Part shown: positions 28,142-37,211 of the stretch, one piece after another | How positions within the stretch are numbered: the stretch's first letter is position 1 | Layout: each line of letters starts with the position of its first letter | NCBI GenBank assembly: GCA_937911505.1 | Contig: CALEMF010000027.1 | Location: 62,001 to 126,000 of the forward strand | Length of the DNA stretch: 64,000 nt | Direction: 5' to 3' | Source of the DNA: an uncultured Cytophagales bacterium | GTDB taxonomy: Bacteria > Bacteroidota > Bacteroidia > Cytophagales > Thermonemataceae | Position numbers and translations under genes: made by a program | Notes under the pieces: generated by a model | What the model was told of the DNA's origin: nothing | Databases searched by the model: none | What the model saw: the letters and a program-made list of their open reading frames with translations, nothing else

Positions 28142-28293
28142 CGAAATACTTTTAATATTCGGGTAAGCGCCATAGAGCACATTACCCCTTGACAGACAAG
28201 CTTTTATTTTATAGCTTCAGGAGTAGAGGTAGGTTCCTTACAGATAACCACTCTGGCTAGGTAGTGCGCCCTACGGCGCCTACCACCCCATCC
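28135..28293 (+). repeat. Element E9, short form (159 bp)
   Basis: Starts GTTGAGCCGAAATAC, the same deletion type as E6. The right arm CTACCACCCCATCC leads to the C15 core GTTGTGT. Confidence 0.82.
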
Positions 28294-28383
28294 GTTGTGT
28301 ATCATAAGGTACTTCATAACAGACGAAGCAACCCATAGCTAATAAAATACATCGTTATAATAGTAAAGATCAAATTATTACCA

Positions 28384-30726
28384 ATGTCTAGACAAATCCT
28401 ACTCACACTTAGAGTTTTATTCAAATACAAGCTATATACAGGAGTTAGCCTGATAGGGCTGGGTATCGCTATTGCTTCATTTTGGTTTATCGCCAACTTC
28501 GTTAAGAATTCTCATCAATATGATTCTTTTCATAAAAATCAGGGCAGAATTTACAGGTTGACAATGGAAATTACTACTGCTGATAATACTGATCATTATG
28601 CTACCACTGGCAAACCTCCAGCACGCCTTCTGATCGACAATTATACTGGCGTTGAAGCCTATGCGAAAATGGTATTTATCAACCCTGTGGTCAAGGTAAG
28701 AAATGAGATTTTCAATGAAGTAGGCTTCTTTAATGTAAACCCCGGGACATTAGATGTTTTTTCATTTGATTTTATAATGGGAGGCGAAACAACTTGCCTT
28801 TCCAACCCCAATTCAATTGTACTATCTAGGTTTTTAGCAGAAAAATATTTTAATGATATTAATGTCGTTGGCAAAGAAATTACTGTCGATGAAAATCAAT
28901 ACATTGTAAGTGGCGTTTTTGAAGATTGGCCTAAGAACTCTCACCTCGATATCAAAGCGATGACCTTGTCAGATGGAACAAAAACTAAGTATGAACCACA
29001 AGATTGGTTTGACTTAGAGCAGTACAATTATGTTTTACTCGATCCAACAAATAACCAAAATGATCTCAACGATAAGCTGACACAACTAAAAACGCAATTC
29101 CTTACTCCTATTTTAGAGGGGACGGGTGTAGATGTTAAATTTAATGCACAACCTCTCAAGGACCTCTACTTTTCAGATGCGTTGATCGACGATGTTCCAA
29201 AAGGAAATAAGGCATACATAAACGCATTGACATTTGCGGGGCTATTAGTCTTACTAATTGCAGGTTTAAACTACGTCAATTTATCGTTGACTCGATCTAC
29301 GCAACGGACGAAGGAAATTGTATTGAAGAAAATTTTAGGTATATCACGCAAGCAACTTCTCTTGCAGAGTGTGTTGGAATCTTGCATGATGACATTGTTG
29401 ATTTTGATAGTTTCCTCCGCTCTGGTATTCATTTTCGATAAATTTTATTTTGATTATACAGGGTTTCAGTCGATCAACATTATAGATAATTGGGAATTGC
29501 TTTTAGGTATTCTTCTAACTACGTTTCTGTTTGGCCTACTTGGTACTAGTTATTCAGGCGCTTACCTCTCTTTTTCCAGTAGGTTAATCAACAAGGAAGT
29601 TGTATCCATTCGTATATTCAAAAAAGGACTACTAGGGTTTCAGTTTGCTCTGGCATCCATCATACTCATAGTTACATTAACTATGAATCAGCAAATTGAT
29701 TTTATGATCAATAAAGACCTGGGTTTTTCAAAGGATCAAGTTCTTATTGTCGACCTCCCCGAGAATGAAGAATTGAAGGATAAACGTATTTTCTTCAAGG
29801 AACAAATTCAATCTCTGGATAAAGTCCAAAATGCCTCTTTAATCGGAGGTGGTGCCTTACCTGGAGCGGACAATGGAAAGGAATTATTTCAGGTAATGAT
29901 CGATGGGAACAAAGCTGAAAAGGTTTATAACTTTTATAGAATCGATGAAAACTATAGTGAGCTATTAGATATCAAGTTTTCAGCAGGGCGAAACTTTCAG
30001 GCAAACAGAATCAGTGACCAGACCAATGCGATAATTATCAACGAATCTTTAGCTCAATCATTAAATTGGCAGAACCCTTTGGGTAAAAAGATATGGTATG
30101 GTGGTGAACCGAGGGAAGTAATAGGTGTCGTTAAAAATTTCCACAATAAATCCTTGCATAATATTATTGAGCCTGTTGTCCTTATGTTTGATCTGAATTA
30201 CTCCAGAAACCTACTGATTAAGGCTACACCATCTGAGGTGAAACTAATTAAATCAACGTGGGCTGATGTTTTTCCTAATATCCCGTTTTCGCTAACCTAT
30301 TTTGATCAGTTTATAGATGACTTATATGCCAAGGAATATCGACTGGTACAACTATTCAGTTTCTTTTCTGTGGTCTCCCTTGCACTCTGTTGCATGGGGC
30401 TCTTTGCCACCTTCTCATTCCACGTTCTCCAAAGAGTAAAAGAAATGAGCATCCGAACAGTGTTGGGAGCAACTGCCTTAAACCTACTGAAATCAATATT
30501 GAGTAGTTATATAGCAACTGCCGTTATTGCTATTGGACTGGCTTTACCCGTGGCCTGGTTCCTTTTGACCTTTTGGCTGGAAGGGTTTAGCTATAAGATC
30601 CAGATAAATCCGATCCTCTTCATTTTTTCTTCTGGTCTGGTATTACTTATGAGTCTTATCGCGATAGCCTATCACCTGAAAAAAGTATTAAACGTAAATC
30701 CTGCAGATTCCTTAAGTCATGAATAA
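28384..30726 (+). CDS. C15: FtsX/MacB-like ABC transporter permease
   Basis: 780 residues. One membrane helix near the N terminus is followed by a large periplasmic domain. Then come a three-helix FtsX block (about 280-390), a fourth helix near 415, a second periplasmic domain and a final three-helix FtsX block (about 660-775) with the conserved VKEMSIRTVLGAT segment. This is the double-module permease common in Bacteroidota. No ATPase gene is adjacent, so it must work with one encoded elsewhere. It is the longest single gene among the cassettes. Confidence 0.88.
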   Translation: MSRQILLTLRVLFKYKLYTGVSLIGLGIAIASFWFIANFVKNSHQYDSFHKNQGRIYRLTMEITTADNTDHYATTGKPPARLLIDNYTGVEAYAKMVFINPVVKVRNEIFNEVGFFNVNPGTLDVFSFDFIMGGETTCLSNPNSIVLSRFLAEKYFNDINVVGKEITVDENQYIVSGVFEDWPKNSHLDIKAMTLSDGTKTKYEPQDWFDLEQYNYVLLDPTNNQNDLNDKLTQLKTQFLTPILEGTGVDVKFNAQPLKDLYFSDALIDDVPKGNKAYINALTFAGLLVLLIAGLNYVNLSLTRSTQRTKEIVLKKILGISRKQLLLQSVLESCMMTLLILIVSSALVFIFDKFYFDYTGFQSINIIDNWELLLGILLTTFLFGLLGTSYSGAYLSFSSRLINKEVVSIRIFKKGLLGFQFALASIILIVTLTMNQQIDFMINKDLGFSKDQVLIVDLPENEELKDKRIFFKEQIQSLDKVQNASLIGGGALPGADNGKELFQVMIDGNKAEKVYNFYRIDENYSELLDIKFSAGRNFQANRISDQTNAIIINESLAQSLNWQNPLGKKIWYGGEPREVIGVVKNFHNKSLHNIIEPVVLMFDLNYSRNLLIKATPSEVKLIKSTWADVFPNIPFSLTYFDQFIDDLYAKEYRLVQLFSFFSVVSLALCCMGLFATFSFHVLQRVKEMSIRTVLGATALNLLKSILSSYIATAVIAIGLALPVAWFLLTFWLEGFSYKIQINPILFIFSSGLVLLMSLIAIAYHLKKVLNVNPADSLSHE

Positions 30727-30735
30727 GATGAATAC

Positions 30736-30833
30736 GATACACAAAAAATGCATAGTAAGTGCATTTTCAATGGTCTCTGCAGTTCAATACTTTGGTGATG
30801 TGATATCGGAAGATGTGAGCGCACTCACCATAC
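30736..30833 (+). repeat. attC-like site of C15 (partial)
   Basis: 3' core GATACACAAA matches the reverse complement of the start GTTGTGTATC at 9 of 10 bases. A hairpin AAAATGCA/TGCATTTT follows (30745-30767). The right part is unclear because element E10 lacks its left end. Confidence 0.65.
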
Positions 30834-31032
30834 ATAGGCGTTTCGCCTACCAACATCATTGAGTCTGCCCCACAGGCGTTGAACCGAAATACACCTAACA
30901 TTTGGGTAAGTACCATAAGGCACATTACCCCTTGATAGGTACGCTTTTTACAGTTTCAGGAGTAAAGATAGGTTCCTAACGGATAACAGCTTTAGCTGGT
31001 TAGTACGCCCTACAGCACTTACTAACCCATCC
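30834..31032 (+). repeat. Element E10, left-truncated (199 bp)
   Basis: Begins TAGGCGTTTCGCCTACC and runs to CTAACCCATCC and the C16 core GTTATAG. More diverged than most copies (TTGATA instead of TTGACA, gap in the T-rich stretch). Confidence 0.75.
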
Positions 31033-31067
31033 GTTATAGCCAATTAGTAAAAATTTTGAGATTGTAA

Positions 31068-31080
31068 ATAACACTGTTAT
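31068..31080. promoter_or_regulatory. Palindromic operator before the TetR-like gene
   Basis: ATAACACTGTTAT, a perfect 6+1+6 palindrome ending 9 bases before the ATG at 31090. The identical site occurs before the next gene, so it is probably the binding site of the TetR-like protein. Confidence 0.7.
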
Positions 31081-31089
31081 ATTTGCTCA

Positions 31090-31416
31090 ATGATTATTTC
31101 AAAAGAAAAAGTATTAGACTCAACTTTACATCTTACCAAACAGGTAGGCTGGGATGATGTATCAATAAGAAATGTTGCAAAACATATTAGATATAGCACA
31201 ATAAAAGCAATTCAGGGAAAGAAAAGTGTTTGCCAAGTACTCTTCGATGTATTTGCTGAAATTAACCCGAATGAGCCACAAATCGTATTTATTCAGTTTT
31301 TCGCAATGCTCGAAGGATTTGTAAAGATATCAAAAGCACTTCCACTTCAACATAATACACTAATGGAATCTTACACTGACGAAATCGTAAAGAATTTTCT
31401 CTACGGAACTAAATAA
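31090..31416 (+). CDS. C16: short TetR-family-like regulator
   Basis: 108 residues. The first 45 resemble a TetR DNA-binding domain (STLHLTKQVGWDDVSIRNVAKHI…TIKAIQG). The ligand-binding half is only about 60 residues against the usual 140, so it is either a minimal member or C-terminally shortened. It lies in the same cassette as an SDR gene, and both genes are preceded by the same 13-base palindrome. This supports autoregulation plus control of the SDR. Confidence 0.7.
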   Translation: MIISKEKVLDSTLHLTKQVGWDDVSIRNVAKHIRYSTIKAIQGKKSVCQVLFDVFAEINPNEPQIVFIQFFAMLEGFVKISKALPLQHNTLMESYTDEIVKNFLYGTK

Positions 31417-31433
31417 TTTTTTTTAACCATAAA

Positions 31434-31446
31434 ATAACACTGTTAT
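31434..31446. promoter_or_regulatory. Palindromic operator before the SDR gene
   Basis: Second exact copy of ATAACACTGTTAT, 11 bases before the ATG at 31458 and 17 bases after the TetR-like stop. Confidence 0.7.
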
Positions 31447-31457
31447 AAATTACAAAC

Positions 31458-32333
31458 ATGAAAAACAAAAGAGTATTAATTATAGGCGGAACGGATGGTA
31501 TAGGAAGGGCAATTGCCAATAAGTTAGTGAAAGAGAACACCGTTTTAATTGTTGGACTGAACGAGAAAAAAGCAAAAGATTTTATTACAACCAACCCTAA
31601 AAATGGAAAATATATTGTGCACGATGCTTCACTTCTTAACAATATTCCAAAGCTGCATTTATTGATAAAGTCTGCACTTGATGGTTTGGATTTTATTGTA
31701 CATACCGCTGATGTTTTACAAGTAAAGCGAATAAACACCTCAGAAGGTTTAGACCGTTCAATAGCTCTTTGTTACTTTTCTAGGGTTCTTATTAATCAGC
31801 TTTTTGCTACTGAAGGCGCACCTTATAAACCTGAAAAAATTATTCACGTGGCTTTGGCTGGGCATAAGCCATCAAAGAACTTCGCCAAAAACTTTCCCTT
31901 ATCAGATAAGGCAGGTGGCATAAAAATGCATTCAATAGGACAAATATCTAATGACTTTTATGCGCTTTACATGAAAGAAAAGTTCGACAACCAAAGAATT
32001 AAAATAAATATACTAAACCCTGGCTTTGTGAGTACTAACATCCGCAATGACGGGCAATTCCCTTCGTTCGTAAAAAAAATTATTTTTCCGCTTTTACATA
32101 TAATTTGGAAAAAACGAGAACGTAGTCCAAAGGAGTATGCAGAGATTCCAATTGCAATACTATTAAATAAAAATGATGAGGCGAACAAATATACCTTGAT
32201 TGATGAAAATGGAAGAGGTCTTGAGGGAAGTGAGAATGTTCGCAATAGTCAAACTCAACGACAAGTTTATAACCACACTACTCAAATAATAAATGACCTT
32301 TTAGAGGAAAATAAAATTGAAAGCTGGCTATAA
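31458..32333 (+). CDS. C16: short-chain dehydrogenase/reductase
   Basis: 291 residues. The cofactor loop is GGTDGIGRAI. The mid-region is unusual for SDRs: VHTADVL replaces NNAG-type residues, while YMKEK can provide the Tyr-x3-Lys pair and LNPGFVSTNI the usual following loop. It probably reduces or oxidises a small substrate with NAD(P). It is preceded by an exact copy of the operator found before the TetR-like gene, so it is likely the repressed target. Confidence 0.8.
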   Translation: MKNKRVLIIGGTDGIGRAIANKLVKENTVLIVGLNEKKAKDFITTNPKNGKYIVHDASLLNNIPKLHLLIKSALDGLDFIVHTADVLQVKRINTSEGLDRSIALCYFSRVLINQLFATEGAPYKPEKIIHVALAGHKPSKNFAKNFPLSDKAGGIKMHSIGQISNDFYALYMKEKFDNQRIKINILNPGFVSTNIRNDGQFPSFVKKIIFPLLHIIWKKRERSPKEYAEIPIAILLNKNDEANKYTLIDENGRGLEGSENVRNSQTQRQVYNHTTQIINDLLEENKIESWL

Positions 32334-32458
32334 CAAGGTTTATAAGCAATAGCGGTTTGGATGTCAACTCAAACCGTTTTTGTGTTTATTTAAGTATAGT
32401 GTTTATCAAAAAGTGTTAGCTATAAATCTGCTACTGCTCATACACTATACCGTTGAGT
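32325..32458 (+). repeat. attC-like site of C16
   Basis: 3' core TGGCTATAAC is the exact reverse complement of the start GTTATAGCCA (31033). Arms TTTATAAGCAATAGCGG and CTGCTACTGCTCATACAC, then GTTGAGT. Confidence 0.85.
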
Positions 32459-32686
32459 CGCAATGCGCCTCAACGGATGGGGTGGTAGGCGTTTCACCTA
32501 CCAACATCATTGAGCCTACTCCACGGGCGTTGAACCGAAATACGCCTAACATACGGGTGAGTGCCATACGGCACATTACCCTTGACAGGCATTCTTTAAT
32601 TTTATAGTTTCAGAGGTAAAGGTAGGTTCCTTACGGATAACCACTCTGACTGGGTAGTGCGCCATACGGCGCCTACCATCTCATCC
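32452..32686 (+). repeat. Element E11, full form (235 bp)
   Basis: GTTGAGTCGC/GCGCCTCAAC and left arm GGATGGGGTGGTAGGCG are intact. The right arm CGCCTACCATCTCATCC has two changes. Ends at core GTTATCA. Confidence 0.85.
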
Positions 32687-32713
32687 GTTATCAATTATTA
32701 AAAAGCAGAGCTA

Positions 32714-33463
32714 ATGAAAATTAAATATCATATTCTAAATGGTGATTCCCTAAAAGAGCAGTTTCCCAAAAAAATTGACGGAGAGATAATTGTTGCTCGT
32801 GAATGCTTTATTGATGGAGATGTAAGTAGTGCTACTTTAGCCGATTTGTTTAAGATGCGTGCGAAGTTTATTTCCGAGGTTTATGGAGACTATTCAATAG
32901 AGGATTATTATGCAGATTCTGTTTCTGAATTCGAAAAGATTCAAAGCATACCTGATGAGGCGGAAATTAACTTATGGTTCGAAGATGACCTATTTTGCCA
33001 AGTGAATTTTTGGTTTACTGTTAACCTAATAGTTAATTCTTTAAAATCCAGTGAAGTTTTTCTAGTAAGACCAGCAATCCACACGCAATATGGATTTGGT
33101 GGGCTAAATGAAGGAGAACTAATTAATGCCTACAAACAAAGAACTCAAATAACTGAATTGGATGAACTAGCAATTTTATGGAGTTCTTATCAAAATAATG
33201 CTATTGAGGTATTGGTCAAAGTAGCTAAAGAGTTAGAACAAAAGTATCCTTTCATTCTCAACGCTGTTGAGGCTCACGTTGACAGAATTCCAAGTGAGAA
33301 TGGTCCAGGACGACCTAAACGAGCTTTAATAGACATAATGAATGATTTAGGAACAGATTCATTCGGGGCTGTATTTAAAGAGTTTAACAAACGTGAATGC
33401 ATCTATGGGTTTGGTGATTTACAAGTAAAAAGACTTTTTGATGAAATAAAAAACAACCGCTAA
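32714..33463 (+). CDS. C17: DUF1835-domain protein
   Basis: 249 residues. The N terminus reads YHILNGDSLKEQFP and GEIIVARECFIDGDV, followed by LWFEDDLFCQVNFWF, the pattern of DUF1835 proteins (a Rossmann-like domain of unknown function). The C-terminal half is helical. Cytoplasmic. Its 5' and 3' cassette cores do not match each other well, so C17 may be a fusion of two older cassettes. Confidence 0.7.
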   Translation: MKIKYHILNGDSLKEQFPKKIDGEIIVARECFIDGDVSSATLADLFKMRAKFISEVYGDYSIEDYYADSVSEFEKIQSIPDEAEINLWFEDDLFCQVNFWFTVNLIVNSLKSSEVFLVRPAIHTQYGFGGLNEGELINAYKQRTQITELDELAILWSSYQNNAIEVLVKVAKELEQKYPFILNAVEAHVDRIPSENGPGRPKRALIDIMNDLGTDSFGAVFKEFNKRECIYGFGDLQVKRLFDEIKNNR

Positions 33464-33602
33464 CATTGTATATAAAAAATAGGCGAGACAGTAATAAATT
33501 CGAGGCTTTAGACTCATATCAAAATTTGTGCTTAACCGAAAGTTTTGTGCCTCAAGATCACCTACTTTTCATATACTAACCATCCGTTGTGGTGCATTTA
33601 AC
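33457..33602 (+). repeat. attC-like site of C17
   Basis: 3' core CCGCTAAC, stem arms GTATATAAAAAATAGGCG and CACCTACTTTTCATATAC, then directly the next gene cassette's core GTTGTGG, with no E element. Confidence 0.78.
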
Positions 33603-33624
33603 AAACACAATTTGAGCGAGAGAA

Positions 33625-34209
33625 ATGACCGAAATAGAAAGTATTTTAATGAGATTTTTAAAACAATTTGACATCACTGAAATTGACCAACAGCTTATAT
33701 ATTCTTTATCTCTACAATGCAGAATTCAAAATTATCCGAAGAAGATAATTCTATCGAAAGAAGGCTCTCATAACAAATACGTATTCATTATAAAAAAAGG
33801 ATTTGTAAGACGTTATGCAATTTCTGATGGCAAAGATATTACCCTTGAATTTGCTCAAGAGAATGAAATGATTACATCAAGGTATGCTTTGGTGACAGGC
33901 AATCCAACAATAGATTATATTGAAACAATTGAAGACTCAGTTGTTTTGAAATTTAATTTTGAATCTATAAAAGAACTGCATTCGATTTACCAAATTGCTC
34001 CTAAAATCGGCAATGTATTACGAGATAGATATTTCTTAAAACTTGAAAACAGAATACTAACTCTACAAAAAAGTTCGGGTGAAGCACGGTACAATGATTT
34101 ACTCCAAAATCACGAACATATTCTAAAGCGTGCATCGTTAGGGCAAATAGCCTCATATCTTGGAATGACCCAGGAAAACTTAAGCAGGATAAGAGCAAAA
34201 AAATCGTAA
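33625..34209 (+). CDS. C18: Crp/Fnr-family transcription regulator
   Basis: 194 residues with the cNMP-binding beta barrel (KKIILSKEGSHNKYVFIIKKGFVRRY) and a C-terminal helix-turn-helix ending SLGQIASYLGMTQENLSRIRAK. No cysteine cluster for Fe-S sensing. It leads a cassette whose following genes (deiodinase-like redoxin, outer-membrane protein) may be its targets. Confidence 0.85.
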   Translation: MTEIESILMRFLKQFDITEIDQQLIYSLSLQCRIQNYPKKIILSKEGSHNKYVFIIKKGFVRRYAISDGKDITLEFAQENEMITSRYALVTGNPTIDYIETIEDSVVLKFNFESIKELHSIYQIAPKIGNVLRDRYFLKLENRILTLQKSSGEARYNDLLQNHEHILKRASLGQIASYLGMTQENLSRIRAKKS

Positions 34210-34301
34210 AGCTACTTTTTGATAATTGTCAAAGGAAATTTCTAAGTAGATAGGTTTTTTTGTACTTCATAAGATTTTTGTTAGCAACCAATTTCAAACT
34301 A

Positions 34302-35000
34302 ATGGAGGACTTATCCAAGGTACATAATGACTACAATTACCCACATTTTAAGGCTCACTTTTATAACTTTGAAAACTTCACAGGACTTGAAGAAAGAGAT
34401 AAATTTATTGATTTTGAGCTGCGAACTGCAGAAGGGAAACCAGTAAAGATTTCTGACTTTTTAGATAAACCTCTTGTTCTTGAAACGGGAAGTGCTACCT
34501 GCCCAAAGTATGCTATGCACGTAAAACCAATGGAGGAAATCGTTAAAAAGTATCCCGAGTTTAATTTTATTGTACTTTATGTAAGACAAGCTCATCCAGG
34601 GAATAAAATCCAATGCCACACCACCTTAGAGGGCAAAATAGGTTCTGCAAAAGAAGCAATCAGGTTTTATAAAGATAACAGAATAGTTCTGGTTGATGAC
34701 ATTGATGGGAAAGCCCATAAAGTGTATGGAACCTTACCAAATAGTATTTATGTGATAGGTACAGATGGCGTTATTCTTTTTGCAAATGCAAACAATAGTG
34801 CAAAATATTTGAGTCCTGTTCTGGAGAATATTAAAAACAATAAACCAACAAATAATTTAAAGTATAGACCTGCGCAACCAGGACTGTATCAATCTTGGGT
34901 AACCCTTTATAAAAAGGGTGGATATGTCTCGCTACGTGATTTCATCCTTGATTTACCAAAACTACTGTGGCAACACTATAAAGCTGGAGATTTGTTTTGA
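34302..35000 (+). CDS. C18: deiodinase-like thioredoxin-fold protein
   Basis: 232 residues from the ATG at 34302; a longer open frame back to 34260 has no good start. Thioredoxin-fold features: FIDFELRTAEGKPVKISDFL, then PLVLETGSATCPKYAMHVKPM with one active-site cysteine, and FIVLYVRQAHPG. These resemble iodothyronine-deiodinase-like redoxins, with cysteine where the animal enzymes have selenocysteine. Probably a peroxidase or thiol reductase. It follows the Crp/Fnr gene by 92 bases. Confidence 0.7.
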   Translation: MEDLSKVHNDYNYPHFKAHFYNFENFTGLEERDKFIDFELRTAEGKPVKISDFLDKPLVLETGSATCPKYAMHVKPMEEIVKKYPEFNFIVLYVRQAHPGNKIQCHTTLEGKIGSAKEAIRFYKDNRIVLVDDIDGKAHKVYGTLPNSIYVIGTDGVILFANANNSAKYLSPVLENIKNNKPTNNLKYRPAQPGLYQSWVTLYKKGGYVSLRDFILDLPKLLWQHYKAGDLF

Positions 35001-35103
35001 ACAACTGATGGGTACTTTGAGTAAGTTTAAATTGCCCATTTAATTTCTGTATAGAAACGAATTCAAGAATACAAGTTTCAAATGATCATAGAAAAACTAA
35101 TTT

Positions 35104-35625
35104 ATGAAAAAAATTATTTTTATTACGATAATTGCTTTTGTGGGGATAATAGTAACTACCGAAGCACAGACGATTGAAAAAGGAAGTCAAATTTATGGTA
35201 TTGGGCTTAATGGAGGCTTTGTCGTAAGAGATTTTGAAGAAATATACAGTGCGAATATAGGTATAGACCTGTTTTATCTTTATGCTATATCAGATAGAAT
35301 TGCTTTAGGTGCAAGTACTGGGTTTGCAAATTACTTCGGAGATGAAATTACCATGGCATCTGGAATGACTGAAGATGTTGATAATGCCCAATTTATTCCA
35401 GTAGCTGGAAGTGTGCGCGTTTCACCAATCAGAAATATTATCCTGGGTGCAGATGTGGGATATGCCATAGGTGTAAATGAAGATAATGAAGGTGGCTTTT
35501 ACCTCTCACCCCGAGCGACTTATTTAATCAATGAAAAGTTCCCTTTATTTACAGGCTACCGAAGCATTGACATAGATGGCATCAATTTAGAATCCATACA
35601 GTTTGGTATAGGGATCAAGCTTTGA
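35104..35625 (+). CDS. C18: small outer-membrane beta-barrel protein
   Basis: 173 residues. A signal peptide ends near TTEAQ, then alternating beta strands with glycine and aromatic residues (YGIGLNGGFVV, YFGDEI, GGFYLSPRATYLI) end in …IQFGIGIKL. This is the pattern of an eight-strand porin-like outer-membrane protein. Function unknown. No attC-like site follows; boundary repeat B does. Confidence 0.7.
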   Translation: MKKIIFITIIAFVGIIVTTEAQTIEKGSQIYGIGLNGGFVVRDFEEIYSANIGIDLFYLYAISDRIALGASTGFANYFGDEITMASGMTEDVDNAQFIPVAGSVRVSPIRNIILGADVGYAIGVNEDNEGGFYLSPRATYLINEKFPLFTGYRSIDIDGINLESIQFGIGIKL

Positions 35626-35641
35626 GCGTAACTAAACAATC

Positions 35642-35736
35642 CTAGTTGCTGTCTGAACGAAAAATGTAACATTGCACAACTAGTTGCTGCTTAAACGCTT
35701 AGACAATTCATTTAATATCCATAATACAACGTGCTT
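35642..35736. repeat. Boundary repeat copy B, with internal tandem
   Basis: Matches 11798-11862 over about 70 bases. In addition CTAGTTGCTG…AACG occurs twice, at 35642-35659 and 35680-35697. It separates C18 from the serpin-like unit where an attC would be expected. Confidence 0.5.
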
Positions 35737-35828
35737 TACCTTATTTTTTACAACCTAGATTTAGCAACAACTCCCTGATTTATAATACTTCATTAAAACA
35801 GCTTAAAGTTGGATATACCCAAGTTATA

Positions 35829-36823
35829 ATGAAAAGATTAACATACATATTGGGCTTAATTATTTTGATTTTAGGTTGCCAACCGAAACAAGAAGACAAA
35901 AGTCTGAAACTAGAAGACGAAAGCATTTTCCCAAAAGTTAAAAGCGTAACCGAATTTGAAAAAACAGATTTCGTCCCAACTTTAGAAAGTTCTTTTAGCA
36001 CTGAAAACAACATTATTTACGGAGCAACAATCCCATTTGCTTGGAACGAAATAAAAAAGGAAATAGGAACACCACTGTATGATTTTACAAGTAAAGAGCT
36101 AGAAAAACTTAATGACACTAAAAGTTTTCTTAATGTTTTAAAAGAAGATGAGTATGAAACCTCTATCGAAGTTGATGGAAATGAAATTAGAGCAAAAGCT
36201 TACTTTAGAAAATCATTGCCATTTGAAAAATCTCTAACAAAATTTGAAAAAAGTCTAAAGTTTGGTAAGTCAAAAGTAGAATCGTTCGGCTTTCGGGGAA
36301 GTTGCAGTTACGCTAAAGTAAATTACCTTAACAATGAAAATGACTTTTCAATTTCACTATTTCCCAAAAATAAAGAACACGAAATAATCTTAATAATGAA
36401 TCAAAAAGAGAAAAATGACACTATTGATTTTACAGGATATTTCAAAGTTTATAATCAACAAAAAAATCAAAATGTGTATTTCAATGATGATGATAAAGTA
36501 GAAATCCCCACCATAGAATTTAACCTTGAGAAAGTATATGAGCAATTTATTGGCAGCATTTTTTTACTGAACTAAAAGTTTATTAGGTTATTGAAGCCTA
36601 TCAAAGAAATGCTTTTACATTAAATGAAAACGGTGCTGAAGTTGAAAGCGAAAGTGAAATTGCAGTTGAAGAACTTACTGCGCCACCTGAGGAATTTGAA
36701 AAACCGAAACCTAAAATGATGATTTTTAATAAGCCATTTGTTGTATTTCTAAAACGTAAAGATGCCGAAAATCCTTATTTCGGAGTTTATATAGCGAATG
36801 ATGAATTATTGATAAAAAAATAA
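35829..36823 (+). pseudogene. Serpin-like lipoprotein, broken by frameshift and stop
   Basis: A lipoprotein signal (ILGC) leads into NIIYGATIPFAWNEIKKEI and a beta-rich body that ends at TAA 36573-36575. A shifted frame then reads KVY-stop(36584)-VIEAYQRNAFTLNENGAEVE…PPEEFEKPKP…FNKPFVVFLKR…NPYFGVYIA to a stop at 36823. That tail resembles the reactive-centre loop and C-terminal strands of serpins (NENGAEVESESEIA in hinge position). One T lost from the T7 run at 36559-36565 plus a CAG-to-TAG change would explain both lesions. Serpin assignment is moderate. Confidence 0.6.
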
Positions 36824-36829
36824 AAACTA

Positions 36830-37024
36830 CTGGCAACACTGTATATAGCAAATAGGGCGTTCAGTTGTTTACGAAAGTTCAGTACTGTTTACAGATACCG
36901 ACAAATCGTCGATTTGGCTTTTAAAATGAATAAGATAAAAGCAAAATACAACGCTTTGGCTCAATGTAAACCCGAAAGTTTATCGCTTTCTATAGCCCTA
37001 CTTGCCATATACTATCCGTTGAGG
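36830..37024 (+). repeat. attC-like site before E12
   Basis: 3' core ACTGGCAAC, stem GTATATAGCAAATAGGG (from 36840) against CCCTACTTGCCATATAC (from 36996), a near-perfect 17-bp pairing, then GTTGAGG. Confidence 0.82.
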
Positions 37025-37192
37025 CACAATGCGCCTCACCGAAATACGCCTAACATTCGGGTAAGTGCCATATGGCACATTACCCCCTTAGCAAGCACAC
37101 TTTTATTTGATAGTTTCAGGGGCAGAGATAGGTTCCTAACGGATAACCACTCTGGTCGGGTAGTGCGCCACACGGCGCCTACCACCCCATCC
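37018..37192 (+). repeat. Element E12, internally deleted (175 bp)
   Basis: GTTGAGGCACAATGCGCCTCA runs straight into CCGAAATACGCC, so the left arm is lost. Right arm CTACCACCCCATCC and C19 core GTTGTGC are intact. Confidence 0.8.
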
Positions 37193-37211
37193 GTTGTGCC
37201 ACATAAAATAA

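Noticed and set aside
32380-32607. Rightward open frame across the C16 site and E11
   Set aside because: Accidental frame through repeat sequence; the equivalent frames at 36914-37222 and 48949-49146 differ and are not conserved as protein.
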